Part shown: one piece after another, positions 61,138-64,000 of the stretch
Position numbering within the stretch: the stretch's first letter is position 1
How the letters are laid out: each line of letters opens with the position of its first letter
Origin: Meandrina meandrites
Taxonomy: Eukaryota > Cnidaria > Anthozoa > Scleractinia > Meandrinidae
Length of the DNA: 64,000 nt
Direction: 5' to 3'
Assembly: GCA_963693305.1 (NCBI GenBank)
Contig: OY855908.1
Span: 3,710,501 to 3,774,500 of the forward strand
Program-made: the position numbers and the translations under genes
Notes under the pieces: model-generated
Databases searched by the model: none
Seen by the model: only the letters and a program-made list of their open reading frames with translations
What the model was told of the DNA's origin: nothing

Positions 61138-62705
61138 CTGCCTTTCTGATCTCTGAAGCCAGTTGCGTTCTGTTGGCTCAATTTGTATGCAAACTAAACA
61201 GACAGGTTCCAGCGGAAACTGAAGGCGTTTCTATACGTATAATTGTATTTGTTGCTATGGCAATGCGACACTTCTTTTTTGTTTTTAGAATAACAATTCA
61301 CGCATAACAAAGTTACTTGGCATCTACACAAGGGTTTTACCTTAAAATGTTTCATTATTATGCTAATCGCCGATGCTCAAAAAATCTCACTATTCCGGCA
61401 TAATGCTGGATTCTTTTGTCTCACTATTATGTCCAAAATAATGTCGGCATATTGCGTAAAACCAGCAGTCCACTCGAAAAAAAGCCAAAACAACTGTTTT
61501 CTTAATAGAGGTAAATTGGCTGCTTCCACTGACTATTTCATATGAAGTTTATAACAAATAATAAAACTGGGCAATTTCTCGCAATGAATAAGAGTTTCTC
61601 TCGAACGAATACAATACCACCATTAATTTTAAATTCATACATTGTTTCGGCTAATATTTGTGTTACATCGTACATTAAAGTCGAGCCTTGTTAATCGTGA
61701 AGGAGCCACAAGTAAGTTTACAAAGACCTCGGATGAAAAAGACGCAACAAATTAACAAGAACTTTTTATTTTTATTCCAGTTCTGAGCCGCGAAACTACT
61801 TTGAAGATTTTGCTTCCATTTTTTGTTTCCTTACTGAATCCGTTGATTAGTTATGTCGCCCAAGAGACTGGCAAAATATGTTCGCTAAAACGAGGTTCGT
61901 TATGGGGGTCCTTTTCCATGTATTTTACTCTTTTTAAATATCTCTATTCAAATAAAAACAAAACATTTGAAGAGACGGAAAAAAAGAAGTACTTACTGCA
62001 TGATTAAATCCTATATGTTACTATTACTGGGGCAAAGAATATCGTTCATTAGTATATACCACGCAAGTGAATAGTGCTTTTCGCGCGTTCTGATTCGCTA
62101 AATCGAGGTTCCACTGTAAAAACAATTCATCTATTTTCTTTTCTTAATTAAAAATTCTGTCTTACTCTTTACTTGAGAGAATTAACTGAAATTACTCAAC
62201 ACTCGCTTTATTTTTTAAAACCCATTTATTGGTCTTAACACATGCCTGCTTGCATACATCAAAACAATAAAAAATAGTTAATACAAGCAAACTATTGCAA
62301 AAATGTATACGCTGCAAAGTTCGTTATAAGCATGGCTTACGAAGATCTTCGAAACCATCTGGCTTTTTACGAAAAAATAATAATAAGCTATAACTAGGGT
62401 GAATGTTTTCAAAAATGTTCAAGTTTTATTCTGCATTAATTACTGAAAGAAGAGTTTATTGTTTTCCTTTCTCGTACACCTGTCCAGTAGCTTCGAATAT
62501 TTACATTAATCCTTGTTTTTGAAATATCGGGATTTCAAACTAATCTACGTAGGCGAACAGCTTGTTAGTAACAAATAATTAAATATTTATTTCTTAGATC
62601 TTAGGCTATTTACATGATACTGGAATGACTTTCATTCCAGAACGAGTTCATTCTATCTCCATATATATATCTGGATCTGTTTACATGATACCGCACAAGT
62701 CATTG
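61138..62705. other. K2P upstream region, first copy of a tandem duplication
   Basis: Holds the presumed K2P promoter (minus strand). From about 61755 onward it is the template for the copy at 63259-64000. An end resembling a pogo-type terminus (CGAGGTTCCACTG/TA) lies near 62104-62119. The open frame at 61801-62007 has no recognised family and is shortened differently in the copy. Confidence 0.5.
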
Positions 62706-64000
62706 TGGAAAATCGGCTCATTTTTGCCAATTCTGCGACGATTTTTAGGGATTTCCGGAAAACTCTTTTCTTCCCTGCTTTCTAGAGGATCCTAGAGACT
62801 CAGAACAACTAAACTTCAAAAGTGGAAACCGCTCTTAACAGCAGGACCATTTTTTACGGAAAAAAAAACAAGACGCGGCTTAATTGAACACGCCTAAAAT
62901 AAGACAAACTAGGCGTATCAAAATCAAGGGCAAGATGGGTTTATAATTTCTGCGTATTTTAAAAAACGTTTAAGTATTTGAGAATATAAATCGGCAAGCA
63001 ATTAAGCAGTTGAAGCCAAGCAACGATTTTAATAAGAAACTGCAGTAATACATTTTGTATGAATAAGAAAGGTCTTTATTTAGATTAGGATTAGTTGGGT
63101 TAATTGATTATTTCGACTAACAACTGAAAGAAGCATAAGTTATTTTAGAATTTTCTAGCTTACCAATTGTTGTTACAAGTTGAACGACAAAAGACAGCGA
63201 GGCAGTGTAACTCCACTCAGGTCCTGCATTCGACGACAAAGCTTCTTCGATTTCCTGCACAAGAACTTTTTATTTTTATTTCAGTTCTGAGCCGCGAAAC
63301 TACTTTGAAGATTTTGCTTCCATTTTTTGTTTCCTTACTAAATTCTTTGATTAGTTATGTCGCCCAAGAGACTGGCAAAATATGTTCGCTAAAACGAGGT
63401 TCGTTATGGGGGTCCTTTTCCATATATTATACTCTTTTTAAATATCTTTATTCAAATAAAAACAAAACATTTGAAGAGACAGAAAAAAGGTACTAACTGC
63501 ATGATTAAATCCTATATGTTACTATTACTGGGGCAAAGAGTATCGTTCATTAGTATATACCACACAAGTGAATAGTGCTTTTCGCGCGTTCTGATTCGCT
63601 AAATCGAGGTTCCACTGTAAAAACAATTCATCTATTTTCTTTTCTTAATTAAAAATTCTGTCTTACTCTTTACTTGAGAGAATTAACTGAAATTACTCAA
63701 CACTCGCTTTATTTTTTAAAACCCATTTATTGGTCTTAACACATGCCTGCTTGCATACATCAAAACAATAAAAAATAGTTAATACAAGCAAACTATTGCA
63801 AAAATGTATACGCTGCAAAGTTCGTTATAAGCATGGCTTACGAAGATCTTCGAAACCATCTGGCTTTTTACGAAAAAATAATAATAAGCTATAACTAGGG
63901 TGAATGTTTTCAAAAATGTTCAAGTTTCATTCTGCATTAATTACTGAAAGAAGAGTTTATTGTTTTCCTTTCTCGTACACCTGTCCAGTAGCTTCGAATA
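62706..64000. repeat. Recent tandem duplication with an 823-bp internal deletion
   Basis: 62707-63264 matches 60380-60937 at a constant offset of 2327. From 63259 onward it matches 61755-62496 at an offset of 1504. The jump is at a shared ACAAGA (60932-60937 and 61755-61760). Only scattered single-base differences are seen. The copy continues past the window edge. Confidence 0.95.
63164..63264 (-). pseudogene. Truncated copy of K2P exon 1
   Basis: Copy of 60837-60937, the 3' third of the K2P first coding exon, including its splice donor (now GTAAGC). The deletion removed the start codon, first membrane helix and promoter, and neither exon 2 nor an ATG is nearby upstream, so it cannot make the channel by itself. 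Confidence 0.9.

Noticed and set aside
61801..62007. Open frame repeated in the tandem copy (63293-63496)
   Set aside because: Its end differs between copies through small indels and it has no homology; its repetition is explained by the segmental duplication.

Overview
This is animal nuclear DNA, most likely from an anthozoan cnidarian such as a reef-building coral. The genes have many GT-AG introns. The proteins are standard metazoan ones, the intergenic DNA is AT-rich and full of very short inverted-repeat transposons, and a TTAGGG-type interstitial telomeric block is present. The assignment to corals rests on the overall repeat style and is an inference.

Nine gene models are described. 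Seven are assigned with confidence. (1) A LITAF-like zinc protein (minus strand, 2 coding exons, 1220-3463) lies head-to-head with (2) POFUT2, protein O-fucosyltransferase 2 (plus, 4079-8430). POFUT2 carries two tandem, same-length alternative versions of one internal exon. (3) A possible but unidentified two-exon gene lies at 12465-13140. (4) KANSL1, the PEHE-domain scaffold of the NSL histone acetyltransferase complex, spans 15792-26252 in seven coding exons (1055 aa). (5) A single-exon, probably ER-luminal extended SDR/epimerase lies at 29284-30729. (6) Mitochondrial ATP synthase subunit c (ATP5MC type) spans 33781-37540 in seven coding exons, with a long presequence spread over tiny exons. 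(7) A Mab-21/cGAS-like nucleotidyltransferase-fold gene (minus, 40190-42072) is interrupted by a one-base frameshift in a homopolymer. (8) An SLC5/SGLT sodium-solute cotransporter spans 43955-56477 in 15 coding exons (683 aa). (9) A two-pore-domain potassium channel (minus, 59779-61137) is followed by a recent partial tandem duplication that carries a broken piece of its first exon.

The space between and inside genes is dominated by non-autonomous DNA transposons whose ends can be read directly. Five short palindromic or inverted-repeat elements have exact 9-bp target-site duplications (Mutator-like). One has an 8-bp duplication (hAT-like), and three have TA duplications (Tc1/mariner/pogo-like). 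There are also two copies of a tRNA-derived SINE, a LINE 3' tail, foldback elements with short subterminal repeats, microsatellites, and degenerate tandem repeats. The repeats after the SGLT gene carry a cluster of Grainyhead-like AACCGGTT motifs.

The genes do not form one pathway; this is an ordinary animal gene neighbourhood. The points most worth following up are the mutually exclusive POFUT2 exons, the altered and frameshifted cGAS-like gene, the family of 9-bp-duplication palindromes, and the K2P duplication with microhomology at its deletion junction.
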